NCBI RefSeq assembly: GCF_029891575.1
Contig: NZ_JARZHF010000017.1
Coordinates: forward strand, 1-34,773
Length of the DNA stretch: 34,773 nucleotides
From: Salipaludibacillus daqingensis
GTDB taxonomy: Bacteria; Bacillota; Bacilli; Bacillales; Salisediminibacteriaceae
Reading direction: 5' to 3'
The stretch's first letter is position 1. Each line of letters starts with the position of its first letter. A model generated the notes under the pieces. The model saw only the letters and a program-made list of their open reading frames with translations, searched no databases and was not told the origin of the DNA. Below, one piece after another: positions 1 to 9,022 of the stretch. Made by a program: the position numbers and the translations under genes.

Positions 1-192
1 TTGAATGGAATCCAACACTTCGCTTTGAAGAGGTTGCAACTCCTTTTCTTGTGTTAAAGACGTATAAACTTGTCGGATATAAAAGTTGGTTGTGTTATGC
101 ATGTTCTTTGCACGTTGGCACATCTCTTGAAAATATTCGTGCATTCGGTGTCCTTTTTTGACACAAATTTGCATGGTTTTGTAGTTTGCCAT
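1..192 (-). CDS. tnpB: TnpB-type RNA-guided nuclease of an IS200/IS605 element, N-terminal part
   Basis: An open frame of 64 codons starts at the ATG at 192 and runs off the left edge without a stop. The G-rich stretch GGGGGTGG just upstream serves as ribosome binding site. The peptide begins MANYKTMQICVKKGHRM and continues with the pattern EMCQRAKNM and FYIRQVY. From memory this is the N-terminal (wedge/recognition) region of the OrfB/TnpB proteins common in Bacillus. TnpB is an omega-RNA-guided DNA endonuclease that helps its transposon persist. The catalytic RuvC and zinc-ribbon parts lie outside the window, so whether the gene is intact cannot be judged. No tnpA is visible upstream, so the element may be a tnpB-only (IS1341-like) form. 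The family call is fairly firm; the element boundaries are not. Confidence 0.75.
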   Translation of the reverse strand, partial: MANYKTMQICVKKGHRMHEYFQEMCQRAKNMHNTTNFYIRQVYTSLTQEKELQPLQSEVLDSIQ

Positions 193-288
193 TTGATTTC
201 CACCCCCAAACATAAGTTCTAATACGTTTATATTACCCAAAAAATTATAAAAATTCTAGTACCAAAACCGCCAATTCACCTCCCACCT

Positions 289-322
289 AAAATTCTATCG
301 AATTTTTGAGGAAGGAGTCCTC
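289..322. repeat. Two adjacent small hairpins, possible left end of the tnpB element
   Basis: AAAATTC-TATC-GAATTTT (289-306) is a perfect 7-bp stem, immediately followed by GAGGA-AGGAG-TCCTC (308-322), a 5-bp stem. They lie about 100 bp upstream of the tnpB start. IS200/IS605 elements carry subterminal hairpins instead of inverted terminal repeats, so this could be the left end. The exact end and the target motif cannot be fixed from one copy. Confidence 0.35.
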
Positions 323-363
323 TTGGCTTTAATGATAGAAGAATAAGGCTATTAATGAACTAA

Positions 364-407
364 AGAGGTCTATCATTAAGTTTTTTCACTTAATGATAGA
401 CCCCTCT
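364..407. terminator. Hairpin after the aldehyde dehydrogenase gene
   Basis: AGAGGTCTATCATTAAG (364-380) pairs with CTTAATGATAGACC plus CCTCT (389-407) across an 8-base loop. The stem is long but only a short T-rich tract follows on the minus strand. It is the likely 3' end of the aldehyde dehydrogenase transcript and separates it from the tnpB element. Confidence 0.65.
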
Positions 408-435
408 CTAATAACTTTTACTTACTATGATAGCT

Positions 436-1914
436 CTAGAACCAGTTGATAGGTTCAGGCTTAAGGTTCTGGAATATATGCTTTGTTTCTGTATACTCTT
501 CAATACCTAGTTTACCAAGTTCTCGTCCAATACCAGACTGCTTAAATCCACCCCATGGTGCATGTGGGAAGTAAAGGTTGAATTCATTAATCCAAACAGT
601 TCCCATGCGCATCTTTGCTACACAACGTTCAGCTTTTGCAATATCGTTTGTCCATACGCCACCAGCAAGTCCGTAGATAGAGTCATTAGCAAGCTTTACT
701 GCGTCTTCTTCTGCACGGAATTTCTCAACCGTGATAACAGGACCAAAAGCTTCATCTTGAACAATGCTCATGTCTGTTGTGCAGTTTGTGAAAATAGTAG
801 GCAAGTAGAAAAATCCATTTTGTAGTTCTGGATCTTCTGGTCGGCTACCACCAACTGCTATTGTAGCACCTTCTTTAATACCTGCTTCAACGTACTTCTC
901 CACTTTCTCAAGGTGCTCTGCTGAAATAAGCGGGCCCATTTGTGTGTCTTCGTCAAATCCGCTTCCTAGCTTAAATCTTTTCACTCTCTCAACAAGTGCA
1001 TGGACGAACTCATCGTGAATACTTTCTTCTACGATCAGTCTTGTACCGGCGGAACAGATTTGTCCAGCGTGGAAGAATACCGCGTTTAATGCTTGGTCAA
1101 CAGCTATCTCAAAATCAGCATCAGCAAAGATGATGTTAGGATTTTTCCCACCAAGTTCAAGTGCGAGTTTCTTCACATTAACGCTTGCCGCCTGCATGAT
1201 TTTCTTACCAGTAACAATGCCACCTGTAAAGGAAATGAGATCTACATCAATGCTACTAGATAGCTCTGCTCCAACTGTATGACCAGCACCAAGTACTAAG
1301 TTAGCAACGCCAGCAGGCACTCCCGCCTCTTCCATTAGTTCAAATACTTTAATCGTAGTAAGCGGTGTAATTTCACTTGGCTTCATGATTAAAGTATTTC
1401 CAGTCGCAAGTGCTGGAGCTAATTTCCAAGAAGCTTGAAGTAATGGATAATTCCACGGTGTAATTTGACCACACACACCGACTGGTTCGTGAACTACTCT
1501 ACTAATAGAGTGTGGCACTGGAGAATCAATCAGTTCCCCGCCATTTTTATCTGCAAGCTCTGCATAATAACGAAATACGCCCGCAATATCATCCATATCT
1601 CCACGACTTTCTTCTACTGTCTTACCAGTATCTAATGATTCTAATCTAGCGAGCTCTTCTTTATCTCTTTCTATGAATTCAGCAATTTTTCTTACGATTG
1701 TCCCTCGCTCTGTTGCTGGAGTAGAAGACCATTCTCCGTTATCAAATGCTGCTCTTGCTGCAGCGATAGCTTCTTTTGTATCTGATTCATCACTTTCTGG
1801 AACAGTAGCAATAATTTCCTGGTTAAATGGATTAATAATATTACGCGTATGACCTGATTTCGCATCTATCCATTTACCATTAATGTATTGTTGTTGTTTT
1901 AGACTCAATATCAT
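436..1914 (-). CDS. gbsA: Betaine aldehyde dehydrogenase (GbsA/BetB)
   Basis: NAD(P)-dependent dehydrogenase that oxidises glycine betaine aldehyde to glycine betaine, the second step of osmoprotectant synthesis from choline, in the cytoplasm. The sequence carries the full aldehyde dehydrogenase pattern. Numbered from a TTG nine bases further upstream, it has TPWN (Asn158), the FTGG-x3-G nucleotide-binding turn near 232-239, the general base Glu256 in LELGGKNP and the nucleophile Cys290 in GQICSAG. Length (about 490 residues) is normal. Start: the longest frame begins at TTG 1923, but that codon abuts the GGAG that would serve as ribosome binding site, so ATG 1914 (or TTG 1908, better spaced) is more likely. 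The substrate is inferred from context: gbsR is divergent and betA lies nearby. A sigma-A promoter (1971-1999) and a candidate GbsR operator (1937-1949) precede it. Confidence 0.9.
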   Translation of the reverse strand: MILSLKQQQYINGKWIDAKSGHTRNIINPFNQEIIATVPESDESDTKEAIAAARAAFDNGEWSSTPATERGTIVRKIAEFIERDKEELARLESLDTGKTVEESRGDMDDIAGVFRYYAELADKNGGELIDSPVPHSISRVVHEPVGVCGQITPWNYPLLQASWKLAPALATGNTLIMKPSEITPLTTIKVFELMEEAGVPAGVANLVLGAGHTVGAELSSSIDVDLISFTGGIVTGKKIMQAASVNVKKLALELGGKNPNIIFADADFEIAVDQALNAVFFHAGQICSAGTRLIVEESIHDEFVHALVERVKRFKLGSGFDEDTQMGPLISAEHLEKVEKYVEAGIKEGATIAVGGSRPEDPELQNGFFYLPTIFTNCTTDMSIVQDEAFGPVITVEKFRAEEDAVKLANDSIYGLAGGVWTNDIAKAERCVAKMRMGTVWINEFNLYFPHAPWGGFKQSGIGRELGKLGIEEYTETKHIFQNLKPEPINWF

Positions 1915-1936
1915 CAACTCCAATTTTTCAAATATA

Positions 1937-1949
1937 TTAAGTTTGTTAA
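1937..1949 (-). promoter_or_regulatory. Candidate GbsR operator of gbsA
   Basis: TTAACAAACTTAA read on the minus strand, one of the copies of a TTAACAWAYTTAA motif found upstream of all four genes of this module. It lies between the predicted transcription start (about 1964) and the start codon, which suits a repressor acting as a roadblock to elongation. Confidence 0.5.
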
Positions 1950-1970
1950 AAATTTATTTAATCTTTCAAA

Positions 1971-1999
1971 ATGTTAACATGTATCTTAGAGGCTGTCAA
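1971..1999 (-). promoter_or_regulatory. Sigma-A-type promoter of gbsA
   Basis: On the minus strand TTGACA (1999-1994), a 17-base spacer and TAACAT (1976-1971). The -35 box is perfect and the -10 box matches 4 of 6 positions. Confidence 0.6.
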
Positions 2000-2104
2000 A
2001 GATACATTCAAAACTTAAAAGTTTAGATTGAATTAAAATGAACTAGAATGCTTGTAGTACTGCGTTAGTAGACATTTTCAACTCGTAAAAATCGCGTTTA
2101 TCAT

Positions 2105-2132
2105 TTGACATTTAATCTGAACACGGTATCAT
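2105..2132 (+). promoter_or_regulatory. Sigma-A-type promoter of gbsR
   Basis: TTGACA (2105-2110), 16-base spacer, TATCAT (2127-2132). Predicted start near 2139, about 60 bases ahead of the gbsR start codon. Confidence 0.65.
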
Positions 2133-2161
2133 AAACTTTGTGAAGAATATTAAAAAAACAT

Positions 2162-2174
2162 TTAACATATTAAA
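2162..2174 (+). promoter_or_regulatory. Candidate GbsR operator of gbsR (autoregulation)
   Basis: TTAACATATTAAA lies downstream of the gbsR promoter and just ahead of the ribosome binding site. It is the most symmetrical copy (TTTAA-N4-TTAAA) of the motif shared with gbsA, the binding protein gene and betA. Confidence 0.5.
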
Positions 2175-2197
2175 CTATTTTTAGTAGGAGGGAATAT

Positions 2198-2749
2198 ATG
2201 AGTGAATCTGATGAAAGATCCAAAATTAAAATAGAAGAAGCGAAAGATAAAGTCATTGGCGCCATTGCAGAGACAATGGATTTATATGGTGTAACACCAT
2301 CTGCAGCCAATTTATATGCGACGATGTACTTTAAAGATCAGATGACTCTTGATGAAATGCGTACGGATCTCGAAATGAGTAAACCTAGTATGAGTACTAG
2401 TGTCCGTAAGCTTCAAGAAATAGAAATGGTAAAAAAAACATTTACACGCGGTTCTAGAAAACATACGTATGTAGCTGAGAAAAATTTCTTCCGTTCCTTT
2501 ATGGTATTTTATTGTCATATGTGGGAACGAGAAGTGAAAATGAATATGGAAGCAATTGAAGAAGCACAAGAGGATTTAAAAGATGTCATAAAAGATTCTA
2601 CTAGCACACTAGAAGTTGTTGAACAGGCAAAAAAATACTTTGATCAATTAGAAGAATCTAAAACATACTACCACTGGTTGTCAGATTTAGTTGCAAGTAT
2701 AAGAAGTGGGAAAATATTTGAGTTTTTACCTAAAGATCCGCAAGATTAA
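2198..2749 (+). CDS. gbsR: GbsR-family choline-responsive transcriptional regulator
   Basis: MarR-like winged-helix protein of 183 residues; B. subtilis GbsR is about 180. The segment LDEMRTDLEMSKPSMSTSVR (about 50-69) is the helix-turn-helix and recognition helix typical of GbsR. The C-terminal half is helical and acidic, ending in IFEFLP. In B. subtilis GbsR represses gbsAB and the choline importer opuB unless choline is bound; the same role is inferred here. A strong AGGAGG precedes the ATG. It is divergent from gbsA, with promoters and operator-like sites in the 284 bp between them. A degraded second copy of this gene lies upstream of betA (6129-6305). Confidence 0.9.
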   Translation: MSESDERSKIKIEEAKDKVIGAIAETMDLYGVTPSAANLYATMYFKDQMTLDEMRTDLEMSKPSMSTSVRKLQEIEMVKKTFTRGSRKHTYVAEKNFFRSFMVFYCHMWEREVKMNMEAIEEAQEDLKDVIKDSTSTLEVVEQAKKYFDQLEESKTYYHWLSDLVASIRSGKIFEFLPKDPQD

Positions 2750-2757
2750 TATGAAAA

Positions 2758-2806
2758 ATTATTAGGTAGTCGATAGACAGTAACAATCACTTGACTACCT
2801 AATAAT
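2758..2806 (+). terminator. Hairpin after gbsR
   Basis: A perfect 14-bp stem, ATTATTAGGTAGTC (2758-2771) with GACTACCTAATAAT (2793-2806), begins right after the gbsR stop. There is no strong U-run, so it may act as an RNA stabiliser or weak terminator. A second 8-bp hairpin follows (2820-2842). Confidence 0.5.
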
Positions 2807-2859
2807 GAAAAGTTTTACTAATCTCTTCTTAAATAAGAGATTCTTACGTTTTGTATTAA

Positions 2860-2888
2860 GGTTAAATATATTTTTAACAAATTTAACC
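2860..2888 (+). promoter_or_regulatory. Inverted repeat with candidate GbsR operator upstream of the binding protein gene
   Basis: GGTTAAAT (2860-2867) and ATTTAACC (2881-2888) form a perfect 8-bp inverted repeat that encloses TTAACAAATTTAA (2874-2886), the motif shared with gbsA, gbsR and betA. No convincing -35/-10 pair was found close by. Confidence 0.5.
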
Positions 2889-2924
2889 TTTGCAATATAT
2901 TAAACAAAATAAGGGGTTTTTTTA

Positions 2925-3824
2925 ATGAACAAATGGAAAAAAGAAGTTAGATTTATCATTGTGCTGCTAATGGGGGCTGTATTGACAGCTTGTGGAAGCA
3001 CTAATGAAGAAGCAAATAGTGAACAAGCTGATGTAGAAACAGAGGTAAGTGACGAAGAATTAACATTCTCCCAAATTAACTGGGCTGAAAATATTGCAGT
3101 AACAAATATGTGGAAAGCAATTTTAGAAGATAAAGGTTACACAGTAGAGTTAAGTTTATTGGAAATGGGCTTTTCGATGGAAGCTTTAGAAAGTGGCGAG
3201 CTAGATGCTAACTTAGAAATATGGTTACCTGTTCAAGACGCAAATTATCTAGAACAATATCAACATACTGTTAATTTCTCAGATTCTACTTGGTTTGATA
3301 ATGCAAAAGTAGGTCTTGTTGTCCCAACCTATTTAGAAGAAGTAAATAGTATAGAAGATTTAAATGAACATAAAGAACTATTTGATGGTGAAATTATCGG
3401 TTTAGACCCTGGCGCAGGTACGATGGAAGTTACGGAACAGTTAATTAAAGATTATAATCTTGAATTTGAACTATTACCAAGCTCTGAACCAGCGATGTTA
3501 TCTGAAATTGATAATGCAGTAGGAAATGAAGAGCCAATTGTGGTACCACTTTGGACTCCACACTGGGTATTCTCTGAATACGATTTGAAATTTCTAGAAG
3601 ATCCGCAAAACATATTCGGTGGTGTAGAAAAAATTCACCATGCTACAAGACCAGGATTTGAAGAAGATTATCCAGAAATAAGCGAGTGGTTTAACAATTG
3701 GAAGATGGATGACCAACAAATTGGCGAGCTTATTGACGATGTAGAAAGTGCTGAAGACCCTCTTGATGGAGCTAAAAAATGGATTGAAGAGAATCAAGAC
3801 TTGATAGATGAATGGGTAAAATAA
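2925..3824 (+). CDS. Glycine betaine/choline ABC transporter substrate-binding lipoprotein (OpuAC-like)
   Basis: A 299-residue exported binding protein. The N-terminus has a lipoprotein signal: KKEVR, a hydrophobic stretch, then the lipobox LTAC with Cys23 as the lipidated residue. A short acidic linker (about 24-45) is followed by the OpuAC/ProX-type fold. INWAEN, LEIWLPVQ and PLWTPHWVF carry the aromatic residues that in this family form the cage around the quaternary ammonium group. The protein is strongly acidic, as expected for an extracellular protein of a salt-adapted bacterium. It captures glycine betaine, choline or a relative outside the membrane. No ATPase or permease gene is next to it, so it must work with a transporter encoded elsewhere. 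The GbsR-like operator upstream suggests choline control. AAGGGG gives the ribosome binding site. Confidence 0.85.
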   Translation: MNKWKKEVRFIIVLLMGAVLTACGSTNEEANSEQADVETEVSDEELTFSQINWAENIAVTNMWKAILEDKGYTVELSLLEMGFSMEALESGELDANLEIWLPVQDANYLEQYQHTVNFSDSTWFDNAKVGLVVPTYLEEVNSIEDLNEHKELFDGEIIGLDPGAGTMEVTEQLIKDYNLEFELLPSSEPAMLSEIDNAVGNEEPIVVPLWTPHWVFSEYDLKFLEDPQNIFGGVEKIHHATRPGFEEDYPEISEWFNNWKMDDQQIGELIDDVESAEDPLDGAKKWIEENQDLIDEWVK

Positions 3825-3842
3825 AGCTAATTTGTTTTAAAT

Positions 3843-3884
3843 AAAGAAGTTAGTCTCTCTTTTTTGAGAGACTAACTTCTTTTG
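3843..3884 (+). terminator. Intrinsic terminator of the binding protein gene
   Basis: A perfect 17-bp stem, AAAGAAGTTAGTCTCTC (3843-3859) with its complement at 3866-3882, a T-only loop and T-rich 3' side. Confidence 0.85.
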
Positions 3885-3944
3885 TATTTCTAAACTTTTA
3901 AACTTTTTTTCCTTTAGCTAATATCTTTATCTTTCCTCGCTACC

Positions 3945-4075
3945 GAGCGCCCCCTTTTCTTGAGAGCGCACAATAATATTTTGAGAGCGCACCTCCTTCG
4001 TTTGAAAGCTCACCAGCCTAGTTCAAGAGCGCACCAGCACACCGTAAAAGCGCACCCTTTTCATAAGTGCACGCA
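3945..4075. repeat. Array of GAGAGCGCAC-like motifs with 21-bp period
   Basis: Copies ending with ...GCGCAC or a close variant (one GCTCAC) end at 3971, 3992, 4013, 4034 and 4055, exactly 21 bp apart. A degenerate copy ends near 3952 and another (AAGTGCAC) at 4072. Only the 10-base core is conserved; the bases between vary. This fills most of the gene-free stretch 3885-4106 between the binding protein terminator and the betA terminator. No coding potential is evident. Confidence 0.8.
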
Positions 4076-4106
4076 AAAAAATTCGAAAGTGTTAGAAAAG
4101 GTGGAG

Positions 4107-4177
4107 ATAAAAAGAGAAGGCACTCTTTCATAAAATGTTCGCTTCGACTGGCAAATACATTTTGAAAGAGGCCTTCT
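4107..4177 (-). terminator. Intrinsic terminator of betA
   Basis: On the minus strand AGAAGGCCTCTTTCAAAATG pairs, with small bulges, with the complementary arm at 4115-4137. The loop is about 20 bases and the stem is followed by a CTTTTT tract (4109-4114). Confidence 0.75.
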
Positions 4178-4196
4178 TATGAAAGAGTTATTTAAC

Positions 4197-5882
4197 TTAA
4201 CCTTTTATTGTGCCTGCGTCGGCTGGATGTACTCCATGACGGTAGAAGTCAGCATGAATAGGCTCCAGTGGTTTACGCCCAAGGATGATGTCTGCTGCCT
4301 TTTCCGCCAACATCAACACTGGTGCATGGATATTACCGTTAGTGACATATGGCATAGCAGACGCATCGGCTACTCGTAGATTGTCGAGCCCATGGACTTT
4401 CATGGTTAGTGGATCCACGACAGCCATAGGGTCTGAAGATGGTCCCATTTTTGCTGTGCAAGACGGATGAAGCGCAGTCTCCGCATCTTTTGCCACCCAG
4501 TCCAATATCTCCTCATCTGTTTGAACGGACGGGCCAGGTGAGATTTCTCCTGAATTGTAAGGTGCGATTGCTGGCTGAGACATAATTTTCCTTGAAATTC
4601 TTACCGCTTCTACCCATTCACGTTTATCCTGCTCTGTCGAAAGATAGTTGTAGACCATGCTTGGATATTCTTTAGGGTTTTTCGAACGGATCTTTAATGT
4701 CCCTCTAGCATCAGAGTACATAGGTCCGACGTGTACTTGGAATCCGTGAGCAGTGTCTGCTTTTTGTCCATCGTACCTTACCGCTACCGGAAGGAAGTGG
4801 AACATCAAATTTGGATAGTCGACGTCCTCGTTCGAACGAACAAAACCTCCACCTTCAAAGTGGTTCGTTGCTGCTGGACCTTTGCGGCCGAGCAACCACT
4901 GTAAACCAATCCAAGGCATGCGAGTTTTCTTTAAGTTAGGCTGCTCTGAAACCGGTTTTGGACAGGAGTATTGGATATAGCTTTCAAGATGATCCTGAAG
5001 GTTTTCACCTACCCCAGGAAGATCAACTACTGGTTTAATACCAAGTGAGCGCAAGTGCTCCGCATCACCCACACCTGACAATTGAAGTAGCTGAGGTGTA
5101 TTGATTGCACCGCCAGAGAGTATGACTTCACCTGCATTAATTTGATGTGTTTTCCCATTTCGTTGATACGTCACACCCTTAGCTTTAGTACCTTCGAAAT
5201 CGATACTTGAAACAAAAGCACGAGTTTTCACAGTAAGGTTCTTACGTTTCATAGCTGGATGAAGATAAGCACGTGAAGCTGATAAACGTCTGCCTTTGTA
5301 AACGTGCTTATCAAACGGACCAAATCCCTCTTGCCGAAAACCGTTTACATCGGGCGTTCGCGAGTAACCAGCCTCGACACCTGCGTTAAAGAAAGCTTGA
5401 AATAAAGGATTTTTTGCTGGCCCACGTTCCAATTTAAGAGGACCATCGTGTCCGCGAAACTCGTCATCTGATTCCGAAGCTAAAGCATTTTCCAGGCGTT
5501 TGAAATACGGAAGACAGTGAGCAAAGTCCCACGTTTCCATTCCCGGATCGGCTCCCCAACGTTCATAGTCCATCGGATTACCGCGTTGGAAAATCATACC
5601 GTTTATGGAGCTCGAACCTCCGAGCACCTTTCCCCGGGCATGCTTGACACGTCGTCCATTCATATGAGGTTCAGGGTCAGTTGCATATTTCCAGTCATAT
5701 AAGGATTTCCCTGCGGGGAACGGCAAAGCTGCTGGCATTTGGATTAATAAGTCCCATGAAAAATCTTTTCGACCTGCCTCTAACACAAGAACACTGCGTG
5801 TCCCATCTGCACTTAAACGGTCGCCGAGAACAGAACCCGCACTACCGCCACCTATAATAACTACATCATATGTTTCTTTCAT
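4197..5882 (-). CDS. betA: Choline dehydrogenase, GMC oxidoreductase (BetA)
   Basis: FAD-dependent GMC-family enzyme of 561 residues that oxidises choline to betaine aldehyde, the substrate of the GbsA-type enzyme at 436-1914. Visible features: N-terminal FAD-binding GGGSAGS (11-17) and ELE-type [12 protein letters not shown] signature [18 protein letters not shown] (84-101); second signature [15 protein letters not shown] (256-270); and a C-terminal catalytic region with [10 protein letters not shown] (His472) and TNGNIHAP (514-521). The start is fixed by AAGGAGG eight bases upstream. B. subtilis uses a type III alcohol dehydrogenase (GbsB) for this step, so this locus pairs a gbsA/gbsR system with a BetA-type first enzyme. 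GMC substrate range varies, and choline rests mainly on context. Confidence 0.85.
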   Translation of the reverse strand: MKETYDVVIIGGGSAGSVLGDRLSADGTRSVLVLEAGRKDFSWDLLIQMPAALPFPAGKSLYDWKYATDPEPHMNGRRVKHARGKVLGGSSSINGMIFQRGNPMDYERWGADPGMETWDFAHCLPYFKRLENALASESDDEFRGHDGPLKLERGPAKNPLFQAFFNAGVEAGYSRTPDVNGFRQEGFGPFDKHVYKGRRLSASRAYLHPAMKRKNLTVKTRAFVSSIDFEGTKAKGVTYQRNGKTHQINAGEVILSGGAINTPQLLQLSGVGDAEHLRSLGIKPVVDLPGVGENLQDHLESYIQYSCPKPVSEQPNLKKTRMPWIGLQWLLGRKGPAATNHFEGGGFVRSNEDVDYPNLMFHFLPVAVRYDGQKADTAHGFQVHVGPMYSDARGTLKIRSKNPKEYPSMVYNYLSTEQDKREWVEAVRISRKIMSQPAIAPYNSGEISPGPSVQTDEEILDWVAKDAETALHPSCTAKMGPSSDPMAVVDPLTMKVHGLDNLRVADASAMPYVTNGNIHAPVLMLAEKAADIILGRKPLEPIHADFYRHGVHPADAGTIKG

Positions 5883-6056
5883 CTGTTGTACCTCCTTGGA
5901 TGTTTAAAATTGAATGCAAGTAATCAATAAAATATGAAAAGCATTCATCAAAAAACTCACATTCCGTTATTGAAACCAGTTCATAGGTTAATAGATTATG
6001 GTTTTCTAAATATTATTTACTTGAACCAATTCACCTTTATTCCGTTAAATTTTTAT

Positions 6057-6097
6057 TTAACATTTTTAACATATTTAATTTAACATAGTATATTTAA
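6057..6097. promoter_or_regulatory. Cluster of three GbsR-operator-like sites between betA and the gbsR relic
   Basis: TTAACATTTTTAA (6057-6069), TTAACATATTTAA (6066-6078) and a longer TTAACATAGTATATTTAA (6080-6097) overlap or abut. They match the TTAACAWAYTTAA motif seen at gbsA, gbsR and the binding protein gene. They lie about 180 bp upstream of betA and just ahead of the gbsR relic. No clear betA promoter was recognised in 5883-6056. Confidence 0.5.
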
Positions 6098-6128
6098 TTT
6101 GTAAACCGGCGTCTATACTCTATTACAT

Positions 6129-6305
6129 CTTTCTTTACCTTCACTCAAGAAAGGAAAAGATAATCTTCGCATGAGCAAGCCGAGCATGAGAACCACCGTT
6201 CGAAAATAACAAGACATCTATATTGTCTAGGAAATTAGAAATAAAAGAATCTTTGAATTTTTACCAATTGAAAAATCGAATCGAAGAGAAAACGATAACA
6301 AATGA
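6129..6305 (+). pseudogene. Relic of a second gbsR gene, internally deleted
   Basis: At 6171-6206 the DNA reads MSKPSMRTTVRK and then stops; the intact GbsR at 2198 has MSKPSMSTSVRK in its helix-turn-helix. The same frame upstream gives LKKGKDNLR where GbsR has LDEMRTDLE. Further on, 6231-6305 reads EIRNKRIFEFLPIEK and ends in TGA; GbsR ends SIRSGKIFEFLPKDPQD. About 95 residues of the middle are missing and the N-terminus is not recognisable. The spacing fits a gene that stood divergent to betA and decayed by internal deletion. No functional product is expected. Confidence 0.75.
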
Positions 6306-6440
6306 ACATTCACCAAAACTGAGAGGAAACACCTTGGAGGAAGCCACAAATCATTGTTAGCTGAAGCGAAAGTTATTGTTATGGAACGTTCAGGACGAAC
6401 TGATAAAGTTAACCATACAAATCATTTATCGTTATGAACC
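6306..6440. other. Gene-free stretch after the gbsR relic
   Basis: Directly after the relic's stop, in the same frame, an open stretch reads HLGGSHKSLLAEAKVIVMER and then RTDKV before a TGA at 6435. It has no start codon with a ribosome binding site and I do not recognise it. It may be a fragment of another decayed gene. Nothing else is visible. Confidence 0.35.
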
Positions 6441-6482
6441 AAAAAAAAGCTTCCCAAAAGTTCATTGAACTAATGAGAAGCC
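6441..6482 (-). terminator. Intrinsic terminator of groESL
   Basis: On the minus strand GCTTCTCA-x-TAGTTC pairs with GAACT-xx-TGGGAAGC around a three-base loop and is followed by a run of eight T (6441-6448). Confidence 0.85.
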
Positions 6483-6560
6483 TCTATTATATACCTGATG
6501 TTAGCATTTTTTTAGTAAATCACTTCAAAATCCTTATATATCAAAGGGTTCGGGCGATGA

Positions 6561-8282
<1,722 letters not shown>

Positions 8283-8306
8283 TTACGTAGTTGTCACTAT
8301 CGGTGA

Positions 8307-8591
8307 TTAGCCGATAACCGCAAGAACATCGCTTTCACGAAGAACTAAATATTCACTACCTTCATACTTCACTTCTGTACCTGAATACTTAGAGAAAATA
8401 ACTGAGTCGCCTTCTTTGACTTCCATTGCTACGCGTTCACCGTTATCCGTCACACGTCCGGAACCTACTGCAATAACTTTACCTTCTTGTGGCTTTTCTT
8501 TTGCAGAGTCTGGAAGAACAATTCCACTCTTCGTCTTTTCTTCTTGCTCGATCAATTCAATGACAATACGATCACCTAATGGTTTTAACAA
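8307..8591 (-). CDS. groES: 10-kDa co-chaperonin GroES
   Basis: Heptameric lid of the GroEL cage. The sequence [19 protein letters not shown], the [16 protein letters not shown] mobile loop and the C-terminal [12 protein letters not shown] are diagnostic. The longest frame starts at GTG 8600. The family N-terminus (M-LKPLGDR) and the GGAGGG eight bases upstream both point to a TTG start at 8591, giving 94 residues, the usual length. It is first in the groES-groEL operon, under a vegetative promoter overlapped by the HrcA operator CIRCE. Confidence 0.97.
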   Translation of the reverse strand: MLKPLGDRIVIELIEQEEKTKSGIVLPDSAKEKPQEGKVIAVGSGRVTDNGERVAMEVKEGDSVIFSKYSGTEVKYEGSEYLVLRESDVLAVIG

Positions 8592-8616
8592 GGAAAACAC
8601 CCTCCTTTAATATTTT

Positions 8617-8631
8617 TGCGCAAGTTGCGCA
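8617..8631. repeat. 15-bp palindrome in the groES leader
   Basis: TGCGCAA-G-TTGCGCA, 7-bp arms around one base, between CIRCE and the groES ribosome binding site. As RNA it would form a short TGCGC/GCGCA stem with a five-base loop. Confidence 0.6.
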
Positions 8632-8650
8632 TGTTTGAATTTTTATTTTA

Positions 8651-8677
8651 TTAGCACTCGTCGTCTATGAGTGCTAA
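8651..8677 (-). promoter_or_regulatory. CIRCE element (HrcA operator)
   Basis: Perfect TTAGCACTC-N9-GAGTGCTAA inverted repeat. HrcA binds it to repress groESL, and heat or protein damage relieves repression. It sits right after the predicted transcription start. Confidence 0.98.
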
Positions 8678-8687
8678 CACAATTCCT

Positions 8688-8716
8688 ATAATAATCATTT
8701 AAAAATATTTTTGCAA
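8688..8716 (-). promoter_or_regulatory. Sigma-A promoter of groESL
   Basis: On the minus strand TTGCAA (8716-8711), 17-base spacer, TATTAT (8693-8688), placing the start a few bases ahead of CIRCE. Confidence 0.75.
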
Positions 8717-9022
8717 GTATTTTAAACGATTTTTTTATCGCAAAATTCGATAATCCTCGCCTCCACTTATGAATTATCCCCAATTTAAGTACTGTTAAAA
8801 CATAGGTTTAATGGTAAAGATAACCCTATTTTTCTTATCCTCACACATAAAAAAATCTCTTACAAAATAACCTTAACTAGCATCGGCTACTATCTAAAAG
8901 AATATACGTTTGATTAAGGGCTCTTCATTCTATTTTTCCAAGTGGTTATGATACAATGTGGTAGTTAATTATTAAAAACTTGCACCAAACTATAAAGAGT
9001 AAGACATGAAGGAGAATTTACA
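8717..9022. other. Intergenic region between groES and ydiL promoters
   Basis: Divergent control region. Apart from the groESL promoter, the only clear signal is an extended -10 box TGATACAAT (8949-8957) facing ydiL. No gene or hairpin of note is seen in 8720-8940. Confidence 0.6.
8949..8957 (+). promoter_or_regulatory. Extended -10 promoter of ydiL-ydiK
   Basis: TG-A-TACAAT matches an extended -10 element; no good -35 is seen at the expected distance. Confidence 0.45.

Noticed and set aside
3945-4075. CRISPR-like array
   Set aside because: The conserved core is about 10 bases with 11-base gaps, far too short for CRISPR repeats and spacers.
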